This document shows, piece after piece, positions 33,991 to 46,003 of a stretch of DNA of 64,000 nucleotides. Position numbers and translations under genes: made by a program. The notes under the pieces were generated by a model. It saw only the letters and a program-made list of their open reading frames with translations, did no database searches and had not been told where the DNA came from. The stretch comes from Doryteuthis pealeii (taxonomy: Eukaryota; Mollusca; Cephalopoda; Myopsida; Loliginidae): NCBI GenBank assembly GCA_023376005.1, contig CM042150.1:72573494-72637493 (forward strand), read 5' to 3'. Every line of letters starts with the position of its first letter. Positions within the stretch are counted from its first letter, which is position 1.

Positions 33991-36231
33991 GCAAACCCTA
34001 GCCGCAAGAGAAGATAACCCTTTTCCAATCTCAACCCATTCCAACAAGAGAACACAATTGCTACATATGCTTAGCATATATTAACAAATAAACAACAATA
34101 ACAATTATAAAAAGACAATGAAAAAAGTTTGAAGTAAACCAACCGACTCAAATGTAACTTTTGTATAACTCTCACTGTATTCAAAAATGACTTAAATAAT
34201 ATTTTATACATTTTTTCGCATGTAGAATAAAGAGACTTGTACAGCTTATAGATAATACAAATAGATATCTACTAGCCAAGTTTCATTTAAATACAATCTT
34301 TAATAATCCCATGATTTTTTAGATACAAATTTGTTGGTAAGTTGATACAATTTTTGGTAAATAAAAGCCTATTATATAAGGGCATGAAATGGACACGTCT
34401 TCATTCCCTGTTAGTCTAGTTATAGCAGAGTGTAGCTCCCAACCTCTTTTCATATTCCTAGCAAATTTGGATAAATCATTACAATAATTCTATTTCTGCT
34501 ACATTATTAACATTTTGCTAGTAAGATCTTCCTTCCAAATATTTCTACTGATAATATCCAGTCACTGTACGTATTTTCCTGTATACAATATAGTAAATTG
34601 GGAACTTTTATGATTATTCTCTTTCAGCATACTCTCTTTATGCTAATTGTAATTCAATAAGATTGTCTTTAAGTGAATGTTTGTGAATATCAAATATATA
34701 ACAAAATGCTAATCCTGAACAGAAATACAACTTTATTATTCTGACATACATGGCCAATGCATTGTAACATTTAACATGAAATGTCTAACTGGAAAAAAAT
34801 AATTTAATACAAAAATGAAAATGCATCTTTAATGAAATAATAAAAGAGAATAATTTTTATAGGATTGAATGTAAAATTATAATCAAATAGAGGAATAAAG
34901 CAAGAGAATTTTATAATTGTTTCTTTATAAGTGCATATTATTTGGCTTTGAATAGTGTAATTGTTTCAATGTTTATATCTGAATTCAAAGACACATAAAC
35001 ACATTTATATAAACTATTATACAATAGATAATATAGATTTCTAAATAGTTTTAACATGTAAATTTAATAATGTAATAGGTATTTTGGGTAAAGATAGGAT
35101 AAAAATAGAATGCATAAACTGGTAAAAAATACAAGTCATTTAAATATTGAATGGGAAAATTGCTTTTTTCCTTCTCCTGCTTTCCAATATTTTTTTTATC
35201 ATTTCAATTATGTATTCGGTGTCTGGTTTCCAAAAGAAAGAACACTTGGAACTTGTGCACATAGTTAATAGAATTTCATCATACATAGAGAAATCAACCT
35301 TTAAGCAAAATTTTAAAAAGTTTGATATCAATTAAGAAACATTTTCTTCTTAAGTCTTTAACATCAAATAAAGCAACAATTAAATGAGATTTAGAAAACA
35401 AAACAAATTTGACAGATGAAATATTTATTTTTATAATCACTTGTGTGATTATAAAAAATGAAAAATATTACCTCAAATATTCTAGTCTATGTATTTTCTC
35501 AATATAAAATTCAATTCTCTTACCTTTGTATGTGACTGGTCCTTTAACCATAGGCAGTAGTGCAACTTAGTTGTGTGTCTCAGAAAATGACCATCAAACA
35601 AATCCCCCTTCACTTTCATGCACATGAACACCTGTTTATGCTCACTACTGTTCATGCCACCAACAGCAGCATATTCACCACCACCACCACCACCACCACC
35701 TGACACTGCTACCACCACCACCACTGCTTCAATTATCTCTTCCCCACCAGTAATAGTGCTGCTGCTGCAGCTAATAGATTTTATATGCTGAGTTCTTGCT
35801 CTTCATTTAATTGCAAACATTCAATAAAGGTCTCCTTTGATCTGACTACCTTCTATGGGCAGCTTTTCTTTTTCTCTTTCTTCTTCTTTATATTTATCAT
35901 ATTGCTGCAGCTGCTGCTGATTTTTAGATAGAGAAAAGGGGCCCATGTGAGATTAATCTCTAAACAGACATTACCATGGCAATTTATTGACCTGTAACTT
36001 GTGTATATTTTACCTTGTGTCAAATCATCTTTTCTTCCAGAAAAAAACTTTCAAATGATCCCAGTTATTCTCATATAATGATCAGGTTTGGTTTGGTTTG
36101 GTTTATTTAACAGCATATCCACACTTTATGAATTATTTAATGCCTAAATTTGTTTAATTTGTAAACGTTTGATTATAATCATAACTATTTATTTTCAATG
36201 TTCCTTTGCAATCATTTTTTGTTATCATAAC
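33991..36231. other. AT-rich DNA, nothing coding
   Basis: No element motif. A (CAC)n tract lies at 35676-35700 with further CAC and GCT triplets to 35770. The minus-strand Gly-rich and Val-rich ORF there is an artefact of these triplets. Confidence 0.45.
35676..35700. repeat. (CAC)n microsatellite
   Basis: CAC/CCA triplets, resumed at about 35711-35725 after a short break. Flanked by GCAGCA triplets. Confidence 0.9.
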
Positions 36232-36285
36232 TGTGTGGAAACAATTATCATATACAAAAAAGTCGATGATAATTGTTTCCACACA
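36232..36285. repeat. 20-bp perfect stem-loop
   Basis: TGTGTGGAAACAATTATCAT at 36232-36251 is matched exactly by its reverse complement at 36266-36285, with a 14-base A-rich loop. The complementarity stops sharply on both sides, as in a short inverted duplication. Confidence 0.9.
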
Positions 36286-36698
36286 TACGGTTTGAAGTAT
36301 TCCCATCCAATACTACTAATTTTCAAACAGATCTATTTTACCCATAGATGAGATGTTAACAGATAATACCACACCGAGTCAGAGTGGACCTGGGAGTAAT
36401 GATAATGAAATGTACTTCACATTCCCCAGAGCTCCAAAATAGAAGCATACCCAATGTTATTTAACTATACAAACAACATAAGCCTAATATTTCAGACTGA
36501 ACATTATTAAACCATACTCTATAAGTCAGAAATGTTTTGATCAAAGAGATCCCATCCGATATCAATAATAATTGGTTGTGAACATTGCAACCATTCATAG
36601 CCTTTCTTTTAATAGATTTATTTTGAAAGCCTTGAACAAAGATGTCTGGATTCTGAAATGATGTTTGTGCTTTGTGCTTTGTAAAGAAAACTTATTTA
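36286..36698. other. Nothing recognised
   Basis: AT-rich, no motif, no repeat partner found. Confidence 0.4.
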
Positions 36699-36808
36699 GG
36701 CTTTATTCATCATATAGATAGTTAGTATAAACAGGACTTGTTTATAAGCATGAGCAGTCCATTTTACATCGAAAGGCAGAGGGGAAAGGAATGTTCACCA
36801 CATTCTGC
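36699..36808 (+). repeat. Dispersed 100-bp repeat, copy 1 (partner at 48122)
   Basis: GCTTTATTCAT, ATAAACAGGACTT, GAGCAGTCCATTTTACATCG and GGAATGTTCACCAC are shared with 48122-48221 with few differences. The partner lies beside a SINE. Similarity drops sharply after CACCAC. Confidence 0.85.
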
Positions 36809-37053
36809 TACCAGAAATTCGTTAGTTGTACTCAGTTAATCAACATTAATAAAAGATCAAATTCTGGTGGGATTTAATTGATTATTTGTTTTTGTTTTAT
36901 CCGATCCAAGAAAACAAGCAAATATTTATTTATACATTTTCCCATTGATTTATAGATATGCGTTGTATTTTGAGTTATTGCTTTTCACAATATGCAATTA
37001 TACCTCTCTCGCTGCCCATAACCTCATGGGTTATTTGGAGTGGTACGGCTTGT
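36809..37053. other. Nothing recognised
   Basis: AT-rich DNA before the Gypsy D fragment. Confidence 0.4.
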
Positions 37054-37735
37054 TTAAATTCCGTGCCCATGTAAGAATGGTTTCTCTTCAGTTGACATTA
37101 AGCTGAAGCCCCTGTTCGAATGCACGTACATCGGCATACCGAACATAATGAAGATTTGGATGAAGTATTTGATAACTATTTGCGACAACATATCAGGACA
37201 AGCAAGAGCACAGGGGAAGCGAGAATATTCTTCTATCACTGTAAATAGAAACCAGTTACGAAAAGAAGATGGCAGGCGTCCTTTGAAATCAACGTTGAAT
37301 CTCTCAAAAGGCATGGTTGCTTTTATTAGAGGCAAAATGTCAGGTCGGTAAAATCGAAGCTTAGCTTTGGCACATATAGTGCAAGAGACAGATACTCTCT
37401 TTACATCTTCCACGGAGAAAGGAAGGTTCCCTGACCTAACAAAATGCATCATTCATGTAACACCAGGGTGACAAACAGTGTTGTGTAACTTCTCTAGGGT
37501 GTCCAAACTTACAACAGAACAATAATCTCTAGATAACGTATCTGCAATAACATTATCTCTCACCGGGCGGTATCTAAACTATAACAGGTGAGTTCAACCC
37601 TTCATCTCTGGATTTTATCATTTTTTAAAAATCTTCCCAGCCTTTTTTGAATCAAACATGAATGCAACTGATCTCTGATCAGTAAGGTGAGTGAAGTAAC
37701 ACCCAGTAGTGCCTCCATTTACGTAAGGCTTCGAT
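37054..37735 (-). pseudogene. Ty3/Gypsy family D, RNase H tail and integrase
   Basis: The minus strand begins near 37735 with EALRKWRHYW, then TDQRSVAFMFDSKKAGKIF and RYRPVRDNVIADTLSRDYCS, the end of RNase H. LEKLHNTVCHPGV gives the H-H half of the zinc module. From 37452 an ORF reads VSCTICAKAKLRFYRP (C-C half), PFERFNVDFKGRLPSSF (first Asp of the DDE core) and PMYVHSNRGFSLMSTEE, where the second catalytic Asp of the usual SDRG is Asn. The frame ends before the Glu. Same family as 49400-51640, judged by TDQ-SVAFMF and EALRKWRRY there. Confidence 0.85.
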
Positions 37736-39340
37736 GAAAAGAGAAGCTACTGATTTGAAATTGTCGCGTCCTTATGACGTCGACCCCCGCGAACATTATA
37801 AAAAAATAAAAATGACACAAGCTAAACAAAGGAGGACAGACAAGGAGATTTGGTTTAACAAGAAAACGGAAATCTTTATTACTGCAGAACTACAGAAGAT
37901 GGATGTTGAATGCAGATAGAATATTGGTCGGGTCGTTGATATCTCAGGTCGGGAAGATGTTGGTTGCGGTCAGACGATCGGTTGTTGGAACGACTGGAAA
38001 TGTGCGCATTGGGCACTGCAGGTCGAATGGTTGATGCTGATCGTAGCTGACGTAGTGGGTCTTCCGGAGGCTGGAGATATGTCGGAGTACCAATGTGAGA
38101 TGCTGGTAGGTGAGGTCGAATGACGTCTCGCCGGAGCAGGAAGGAAAACGTAGTACTCAACAGTAGTGTTGCAGTAGCTGATCGCACACTACTAGTTGGT
38201 AAAGGGTTTACAGAACCGGGGCCCACAAGGAGTTGCGGGCCTGGTGAAGGAAGTAGCTGGCAGTTGAAGGAAGAGCTGGAACAGGAGATGACTGGATCGA
38301 AGCAGGATCAGGATCGGCAGTAGTCAGGATCGTGTACAGTTTGTCGGCATGTAGGGATATCGCAGGAACGTCGGCAGCGAGAAGCAGAGACCAAGGCGGA
38401 GCCGGGGCCGTCAGTCAGCTGGAATGTGTGTGCGGTTTGCCGGTACGTGGGGGATACCGCAGGAGTGTCGACAGCGAGTGGACCGAGATGCAACGGACGG
38501 GAAGCAGGGACCGAGTCGGAGCCGAGGCGAAGTCAGAAACCAAGGTAGCTACGAGCGGGAACCGAGGAACCAATGCAGAGCCGGGGTGAAGGGTCGAACC
38601 GGAGCCGAAGGTGGCCAGAGAGAGGCCAGAGGAGAGAAGAGAAGTGGCAGTAGTTGGCAATGGTCCTGAAAAGGACCGTTTTAAAGGAAGAGGTTGGCTC
38701 AGGAGATGGCCGAGTGGAGTCACGCTAGACGGCTGGATCAGGGTCGGCAGGACTGGAACGTCGGCAGGCAGGAGACCGGGACAGAAACTAGCTGGCTGGA
38801 GGCAGGAGTCCGAGGTAGCGCCGAGCAGGAGACAGGAGCCGGAGGCAGGGTCGAGGTGAAGATTCAAACCCGAGGCGAAGTCGAGTCAAAGCCGAGAAGG
38901 GGCCAAAGAAAGAAGAGATAGCGTTCTAAGTGTTTGCCAGAAGTGGATTTTGCTGGAAAGTTCACCACAGGTGGACATTTTGTTTAGCAACCAGTCAACT
39001 TAGGATGGTTTGATCAAGCCATCAAGGTGGCGATCGCTACACGATTCTAAGCGCTCATGCCTGACGCAGGGTGTGGGGCAAGCTGCGGCCCGGTCAATAT
39101 TTGAAGTGAGCACACTCGTGCACTCACTCCAAAATTTTAATTCATTTTGAAGAAAGATACATCGGGTGTGTACACAACTCGGCATATAGCCGGAGGTTTT
39201 ATTTGGGGGGGGAAGTAAAGCTGGTCATGCTTCCTAAGTTTCTAGCTAGCTAGGTTCACTCGTCGACCGATTCATACAAAAATAAACACTTTCTTTCTTC
39301 TTCTTGCAGCCTACTGTCACCAAAATACCTCTTTCTTTCT
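37736..39340. other. GC-rich island, possibly an LTR of family D
   Basis: Base composition changes sharply at 37736. From about 38300 to 38930 the plus strand is G/A-rich with degenerate repeats of GAGCCG, GGAGGC and GAAGTCG. Overlapping ORFs occur in several frames on both strands, as expected of a stop-poor, GC-rich tract; none shows a motif. On the minus strand an AATAAA near 37873 and an end ACGCGACA near 37759 would suit an LTR, but no second copy is visible. 38940-39340 shows nothing firm. Confidence 0.35.
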
Positions 39341-39349
39341 ATGATTCCT

Positions 39350-39910
39350 ACTTAAGTCCCCATTTTGATGATGTTGGATGATAAGCACACGATGTATGCT
39401 CCGGGTGAGTTCGCGATGGAAGGGTAGAACAGAAAACAAAAACAAAAACAAAATCCCGAGAAACTGAAAAGTTGAAAATAAGATTAAAATTGTGGCTCAT
39501 TGGTTGCCCCCTTCCCTCAACTAATGTGTAGGATTGCCAACTGTCTTCCGAACTTTTAGGTTCGAAAACAAGTCGGTCAGTTCCTTTGTGACGTGGAGTA
39601 GGTGTCTCTAGAGGGGGGTTGGCAAAAAATGGGGGGGGTCTGTATGTCATATTGATTGGGTTGCTAGGAAAGAATTTGACTCTCCAGGAATGAAAAAGTA
39701 GGTTAAAAAAGAAAGATTTTGGTTTGGGATCCTGGATATGTCCTAAATGAAAAAACTGGGGTTGGTGAAACATTCAGCCACTTAACTACGAGAAACTATG
39801 GTATATGTGGAAAGATTTGAGGCTGCTTGCTAGCTTTGGTTTGTCTTTATTTTATAGACTTTGTTTGTCTATCTAGGGATGGGGTCCCAGACTGAGAAAA
39901 CCCGTCAGTG
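39350..39910 (-). other. 3' UTR of the Tx1-group LINE
   Basis: Non-coding sequence after the ORF2 end at 39911. It contains AATAAAG near 39850 and ends in GAAGAAAGAAAG-type simple sequence near 39295-39345 on the minus strand. No clear poly(A) tail, which is normal for several Tx1-group families. Confidence 0.5.
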
Positions 39911-42900
39911 CTAGCCATGAATGGCAGGGAGCAACATTTCGACTCCTGCCCTCGTTCTCACACACAAGCTTGCGGCATTTATCCACTTTTCGTTGAATGT
40001 CATGGGTTCGAGCATCCTTCTATCGCATCTGATCCTCACCCTGAGCTGATGCTTAAAGTAAGCGATCAGATCGCGACAGGAGAATTCTTCGCCCTTATGC
40101 AATCCCCCGGCTAGTATAGCGAAAAACACCTTTCGTTTTTCTTCGGAGAGCGGCGGACTGACATTGTCCACGGCGTAACCAACATCGAGCGGCACCCATT
40201 GATTGGGTGCCATACGGGCCGTAACCTCGTTCACATATTCCCAAAGCGAACGCGCCTTGAACGCGGTGGAAGAAGGCGTACTCAGCCGTTTCCTCTAAGC
40301 CACTGTTGCAGCGGGTGCAATACGGGAAGTCAGCAATGTTCGCTTGAGAGCGGCAACGCATTCTGAGCAAGTTGCCAGGTGAGGGAGAACTCAGAGTTGT
40401 TCATAAACCCGGCACCCAATTCCATTGTGAGCGGACCTCCTCCAACAACGAGCCGTGTCCCTCCACGAGCGGATCCGAACCGGACTCCTCCACTAATGCC
40501 CTATATATTGCCCTTGAGAGGCCACGAGATGTCGCTAGACTCAGGCAGTCTTTGAAGGGCGGCGCGACACTCTGATAGAAACCGCACTTCTCTGCGAGAA
40601 CCGCGGGGCCACAGCAAGAGGTCCGGTAAGATGGCCCGGGTTCGCTGCGACCATGCGACTTCGGTGTGCAATGATCGATTCAGAAATGCCAACCTCTCAG
40701 CGTCTCGATGTGCCGCCAAGTCCGGCCTACCTAAACCTCTATTACAAGGCCGCTGGGAACAAACCTGTCTACGTACCATTGGCTGATCCCCCTACACAAA
40801 AAGCGGAAAGGAGCCGTTCTAATGCTAATAACCGAGCCACAGACAGAGGGAGTACAGACAGTCGGTAATGGATCAGGGGGGAAATGTAGGTGGCACAAGC
40901 CTCCGCCCTGCCTTTAAGGACAACCGCTTTGGAAACCATCTTCGGATCCGAGCTTCCACTTTCGACCAATTTCTCTCGACTTGGAGGTCAGGCCCGAACC
41001 AAACTCCGAGGATTATAACTGGACCGTCACTCCACCGAAAGGCTATCGGATCCTGCCCAGGCTCCCAACCGAAGCCCTTCGCTCTTTTCTAAATTGATCT
41101 TTACCCCAGTGATCTGTTCGTACCTTGCAAGCGCCTCCTTCACCGCAACTTTTTCCGAAACACTAGAGACGAACACGGTGATATCATCAGCGTACGCGGA
41201 TACCTTGGCTTTCACGGGGCCGGGAACAGTAATTCCGCGCAGGACCAGACGTATCCACCCCTCCCTAAGCCTGCCGAGCAGGGGCTCCAGGGTGAGGACA
41301 TAGAGAAGAGGGGACAAGGGGGCAACCCTGACGCACGGACCGCTCAATCGGAAAGGCTTCCGAGCGCTTCCCATTCACTTGTACCACTGCCGTCGGGGAT
41401 TGGTACAGAATCTTTATCCATTTGCGGAACTCTGGATTGAATCCGGCAGTCTCCAGACAACGTCCAGGAACAGGTGGTCCACTGTCGAATGCGTTGGACT
41501 GATCTAAACTGATCAGCGCGGCACATTGGCCGTCTTTTATCCCCTCTAGGATCATGCGAACCAAATGCAAATTGTTTTGGATCGATCTTCCTTTCACAGC
41601 GTAGTTCTGTTCCAGTTCGATCAGATCACCGACAACAAGTCGCAAACGGTTCGCCAAGACCCGGGCCAAAATCTTTAACTCTGTATTTAGCAGAGTTATG
41701 GGCTTGTAATCATCTAAGCCCCCCCCCCCCCAACACCGTTCTTCAGCAATGTGATCACGCCCTTGGTAATGCGCTTTGGGATTGCTCCCAAGGTAAACCA
41801 ATTGTTGAACACATCTGTCAGAATGGGGACAAAAATGTGCGACATCCTACAATTCGTAGGGTAAACCGTCTATCCCGGATCTTTGTTGAGGCCGACCTGC
41901 TTCAATGCATCACAGACTTCAGAGTCTGTAGTCCTCCCCTCACAACTAGCCGCTTTCGCCTCCCTAAGGTGGGGAAAATCGGCTAAATAGTTGTGGAACA
42001 CTTGCACCGGGAGGTTCGATAGCCGGGTAAATCGTTTCTGGAAATGCGCCCGAAAGTCCTCTCGCATCTTGCGACCCGCATGTAGGATGCACCCATCCGG
42101 GGTTACAACACTTCCGATCTATCGGTTCGGAAACCTTCTAAACTCTACCTGACGCATTCCTGCGTCCAATTTCACGGCTTCGTTGGATACTCTATCTAGC
42201 CTAAATCTAACTATGCAACCCTGATAGCGTTCGCTGGCCTCACGCTCAAGGTCCCCTCTAGCTAGACTTAAGGCTAGGGGACCCCCCCCCCATCCAACGC
42301 CCGGGAAATTCTATTTTCTATGGCCTTCACTTTCGCTGCTTTATCTAGAGCAAGCCGTTGGCAATATTTGATAGTGAAGTCCCTAATCCTAAACTTAAGG
42401 TCAGCCCACCATCTATCCCCAATAACCGCCCCCACTAATGCCCGCTGAATAAGTAGAGTCAGCCTCTCACGGTAGTCACGTATCCCCAATACGGAGGTAT
42501 TTAACTTCCAGTAAGAGACTAACCTAGGCCTATCGCTTAGGCGAAGAGTGACTAAGCAATTTATGGTCACTTTTCGCGTATAAGTGGAACACAGGACAAT
42601 CTAAAATGTCGACGTCGGCTTTTCTAACTAACACTCTGTCCAAATAGCTTTTATTTGGAGCAGAGGGCGTGTTATTCGTCCATGTCCACATCTCCCTCCC
42701 TGGGTGATCCACACGATACCTGTCGACCAGACCGAACTGGGCCATCAGATCGCTTAGGCTGCTTCCACACGTCCGATCCGCTAGCTCCCCGTCCCGTCTA
42801 ATTTGGGATCAAGGATCGCATTCCAATCTCCCATTAAAATTATCCGTCCCGGATACGCCATGTACGGCCCGAACTGCCAAAAGAAGGACCTCCTCTCTCC

Positions 42901-43241
42901 AGCGCGATTGGGTGCATAAACCGCGATTACTCGGAACTTGTTGCTAAATACGGTAATATCGGCCACAATCAGGCTGCCACTCGCGCCAGCATGAACAACA
43001 TCAGTCACCGCCCCCAGACTGCTTTTAACTAGCAGCGACACACCTCGACCGCCTGGATCACCATACGCTGAGTAGACTTCAAAAAATGATTACCACTCAG
43101 CACCCGGTCATCCACGCTTGAAACAAAGTGCGTCTTCTGGACTGCAGCGACATCCACACCGAGAGCCCTGAGGTCTTCCCTCAAACGACTAGCGTTTGAC
43201 GGGTCCCTCAAGCCATTCATACTGGCAAGGAGTAAAGACAT
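39911..43241 (-). pseudogene. LINE ORF2: APE endonuclease, reverse transcriptase, C-terminal domain
   Basis: ATG at 43241 starts MSLLLASMNGLRDPSNASRL. The endonuclease follows: ALGVDVAAVQKTHF, where the usual catalytic Glu of QET is Lys; VIAVYAPNRAGERRSFFW; ILMGDWNAILDPKLD; and SDHKLLS. RT (41801-41027) has YKPITLLNTELKILARVLAN, LISLDQSNAFD, VVQVNGKRSEAFPIERSVRQ, GCPL and YADD at 41183-41194. The C-terminal part (40779-39911) has YCTRCNSGLEETAEYAFFHR, a Cys-His motif. Length is about 1,110 codons, normal for the group. Frameshifts occur at a 13-C run (41719-41731), a 10-C run (42282-42291), and after FDSG and RQGCPL. It would nick DNA and prime reverse transcription there; this copy cannot. 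Confidence 0.9.
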
Positions 43242-43254
43242 TGTGACCAACCTT

Positions 43255-45656
43255 TTATTCAGTGTCTATCACTGGCCGGAAATCTTGTTGGGTGAGGATG
43301 CCGACGGTTTGGCCGAGGTTACCTTGGCCTAGTTCATTTGTTACTATAACATCCTTGGCAATTCCACCGACATCACCCGGGAACCTTATTTTTAAGGCCC
43401 TGTAGAAAGAAGGGTGGAGAAGAATGGGGACCCTCCCCTTGCATTTAGTAATGAGTTCTTTGTGATGGTTGGGATACAACCTCTCCACCAGCCTTATGCC
43501 CGGAAGAGCCGCATCTGCCGTTTCGATGGTTTTCCATACGCCCTTTGTATGGCTATTGGCCTCCCGGACAAAGGCGGTTACTAGGGGTGCATCCCTAAAG
43601 TTCAGGGGATTGTTTGTGTTTTTCTTGTCCACGAGGTCGAGCTTCCAGAGTGGTTCAAACATTCTTTTTTTGTTTGGGATTTAGATACCTATCAATTAGG
43701 TTTAGCTCCACTCTGCAAATGTTCTCAGGGAACAAATCTCTTCTTCGATCCCGTGGACGATCCTGTCTTTCGCATGAGTGTGATGGTGATGGTGATCTTT
43801 GGGGAGGACTAGGTCTCCTTTCTTGTGCTTTTTGTTGAGGTTGAGGGGGAGTGATATCAGGTTTGGGTTTATCCGATTCACAGGGCTGGGATGGAGGTGT
43901 AGGGGGTTGGATAGTTTTGGTTTTATCAATGTGTGTGTGTGTAGTTGACTCTGCCACTGTTTTTGTGTCTGGGTTTGTGGCTCGGGAATTTTTCCTTTTT
44001 TGGCTGATTGCAATTCTGCGTTCAGCCTTTTCCCCTTCTTCCTCAAGACGTCATTTTTTAAACCTAGCAGAGTCGGACTCCATCAAGTCCATTGGAATGA
44101 CCACTTGTGTGGCCGATGGAAACGGTTTACTAGGGTTAGCCTTGAGGGAAGGCCTTAGTGTTGCCTCCTCAGTGGAGGGCTCTTGTGTGGCCCTTGGTGA
44201 TGGCATTGTTGTGTCTTTGGCTGGAGAGTTAGAAGTGGCTGAGGCGTAGGAGGTTGTCCTCCTTTTCCGTTTCACCTCAAACTACCCCCTCCTGCCTCTG
44301 ACTTTTGTTCCGTTGTAGCTGCGGTTTCCTCAGTTGTTGTTGTTGTCGAGGTTGTCGCTGCTGCTGCGGCTGGTACTGCTATAGTTGGTGTTGCTGGAGT
44401 TGGTGCCTTTGTTGCAGGTATTGGCGCTTTCTTGGGGCAGTTTCCAGATGTGTGCCCCTGTTGCCCGCAGTTCCAGCAGTGAGGCTTGCGGCCCTCCACG
44501 ACTACTGTTATTTGCTGTCCCTTATAGGTGTAGGAGTCAGGGATATTCTTAAAATCCTTTTTTTTGAGGAATGAATGCAAACTGTCCCACCCGCACTTGT
44601 CTTTCATAGGTGATGCTCATTGCCTTTACATCTCCGTAGTTGCTGAGTATCGCCATTAGACACTCAATTGTACGCCGTTACCCGGGTTTGTCTTTTACCC
44701 TGGTATTCCGGCTGCATTTTAATGTTTTGGTGGTGGAGGTTCTTGGTGGAGAGCCTCACTGCGTCGGCTTTGCTTGGTAGGAGAACGTCCCATGTGGCGA
44801 AGGACCTTCGGCTGATGTGTTCAGCCGGGATTTTGTTGGCCAGCAAGGTTTCCAGCATTCGGTCCCTTCTGATGCCAGTCAGTTTTCTTGGAGCTGCGTC
44901 GGTGGTTATGAAGGACAGAACCCGTCGCTCCAAATTTTCCGTTGCCTGGGGGAGTGACTTGATGGTATTCCCCTCCACCAGGTCTTTATATAGATTGTCC
45001 CAATTGGACTTGTGGAATTGTGGGTCATGCTCCTGGAAGTGTTCCTCCTAAGGAGGTGGCCTGCAATTGGCATTCTGCTTTACTGGCTCAGGGTTTTTTT
45101 CCGTTGTGCTGGTTGCTGAAAGGACTGACCATGCTGAGAGATCTTTGAATGTTCCAGCAATAGCTGGTGTTGGCAGGACTGTTTTTTCCTCCTTCATTTT
45201 CCTTGACCCTTTGTGGGTACAGCCTCTATCTGGTATGGGCCAGCATCGTACTCCACCTTCGAATTTTGCGGGTTCTTGTCGGTGGTGGGTGTGGCGTTTA
45301 CCCGGTCCGGACTGGCCTCACATGTCACCCCTGTCTCGGGGTTGGCCCCTTCTGGGGCGGTTGCCGCGGGGTCACTCCCCACCCTGGTTCCGGCGTTGGC
45401 TCCTCCTGGGACGGGTGTGACCTCAGTGGCCGAGGGGTCACAATCCCTCCAGGTGTGGGGGCGGCCTCCACCCGGCATGGGCCAGCCTCACAACCACCCC
45501 GGATTCGGGGAGGGCCGCTCCTGGGCCAGGCGGGACCTCGGTCGCCGTGAAACTCTCCCCGATAGTATCCGGTTGGATATTCATGTCCGGGCCGTCTGCT
45601 TCAACAAGTGCTGGAGCACTGTCGGTCAACTCCAACCCGAAGAAGGACCCGGCCAT
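43255..45656 (-). pseudogene. LINE ORF1: RNA-binding protein with CCHC knuckle
   Basis: ATG at 45656 gives MAGSFFGLELTDSAPALVEA. A Pro/Thr/Gly-rich N-terminus spans to about 45190. A middle region (about 44980-44600) is readable across frame breaks, including LERRVLSFITTDAAPRKLTG and GWDSLHSFLKKKDFKNIPDS. CWNCGQQGHTSGNC at 44437-44478 is a perfect CCHC knuckle. A low-complexity Ala/Thr/Pro linker and an Arg/Ser/Pro-rich part follow, then a conserved-looking C-terminus ending DFRPVIDTE at 43255. Breaks include an A7 run near 43660. The protein would coat LINE RNA. ORF1 lies upstream of and does not overlap ORF2. Confidence 0.85.
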
Positions 45657-45765
45657 TTCCCTAAACAGGGCCCGAGGGAGGTTAGCTTTAAGAGCCCAAT
45701 GGGGCTAGCAGAAAAGGCCAACAGGCCTTGAAAACAATTGCTAAACAAACATTTGCCTTATGCTG

Positions 45766-45788
45766 AGAACAGATACTACACTTTGATC
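45766..45788 (-). ncRNA. U2 snRNA-derived fragment (left palindrome arm)
   Basis: The minus strand reads GATCAA then AGTGTAGTATCTGTTCT, identical over 23 bases to the branch-site recognition segment of invertebrate U2 snRNA as I remember it (GATCAAAGTGTAG form). Downstream CAGC partly resembles the next U2 bases. U2 sequence 5' of it is absent, so this is a fragment and not a gene. Confidence 0.7.
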
Positions 45789-45980
45789 CACTGAAAATGC
45801 CCGGAAACCAGTTGATATTTGCCGCTCATCCCACTTATGAGGGCTTGACACAAGGACATTTTTATGTGGGCCCACCCATAAGCCGGCTTATGGGTGGGCC
45901 CACATAAAAATGTCCTTGTGTCAAGCCCTCATAAGTGGGATGAGCGGCAAATATCAACTGGTTTCCGGGCATTTTCAGTG

Positions 45981-46003
45981 GATCAAAGTGTAGTATCTGT
46001 TCT
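45981..46003 (+). ncRNA. U2 snRNA-derived fragment (right palindrome arm)
   Basis: Mirror copy of the fragment at 45766-45788, produced by the palindrome, in U2-sense orientation on the plus strand. Confidence 0.7.

Noticed and set aside
35482..35724. Minus-strand Gly-rich ORF
   Set aside because: Its Gly run is a (CAC)n tract; no homology elsewhere in it.
36232..36285. microRNA precursor
   Set aside because: The stem is only 20 bp and perfectly paired, without a lower stem; it looks like an inverted duplication.
38308..38921. Cluster of five overlapping ORFs on both strands
   Set aside because: A GC-rich, stop-poor tract gives open frames everywhere; no motif or frame preference.
39090..39160. 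snRNA 3' part (AATTTTGG Sm-like site with a following hairpin) downstream of the LINE, as the other half of a U2 target
   Set aside because: Apart from the short Sm-like match and a generic hairpin, it does not follow U2 sequence.
44305..44574. Plus-strand Cys-rich ORF
   Set aside because: Antisense shadow of the Ala/Thr-rich linker and knuckle of LINE ORF1.
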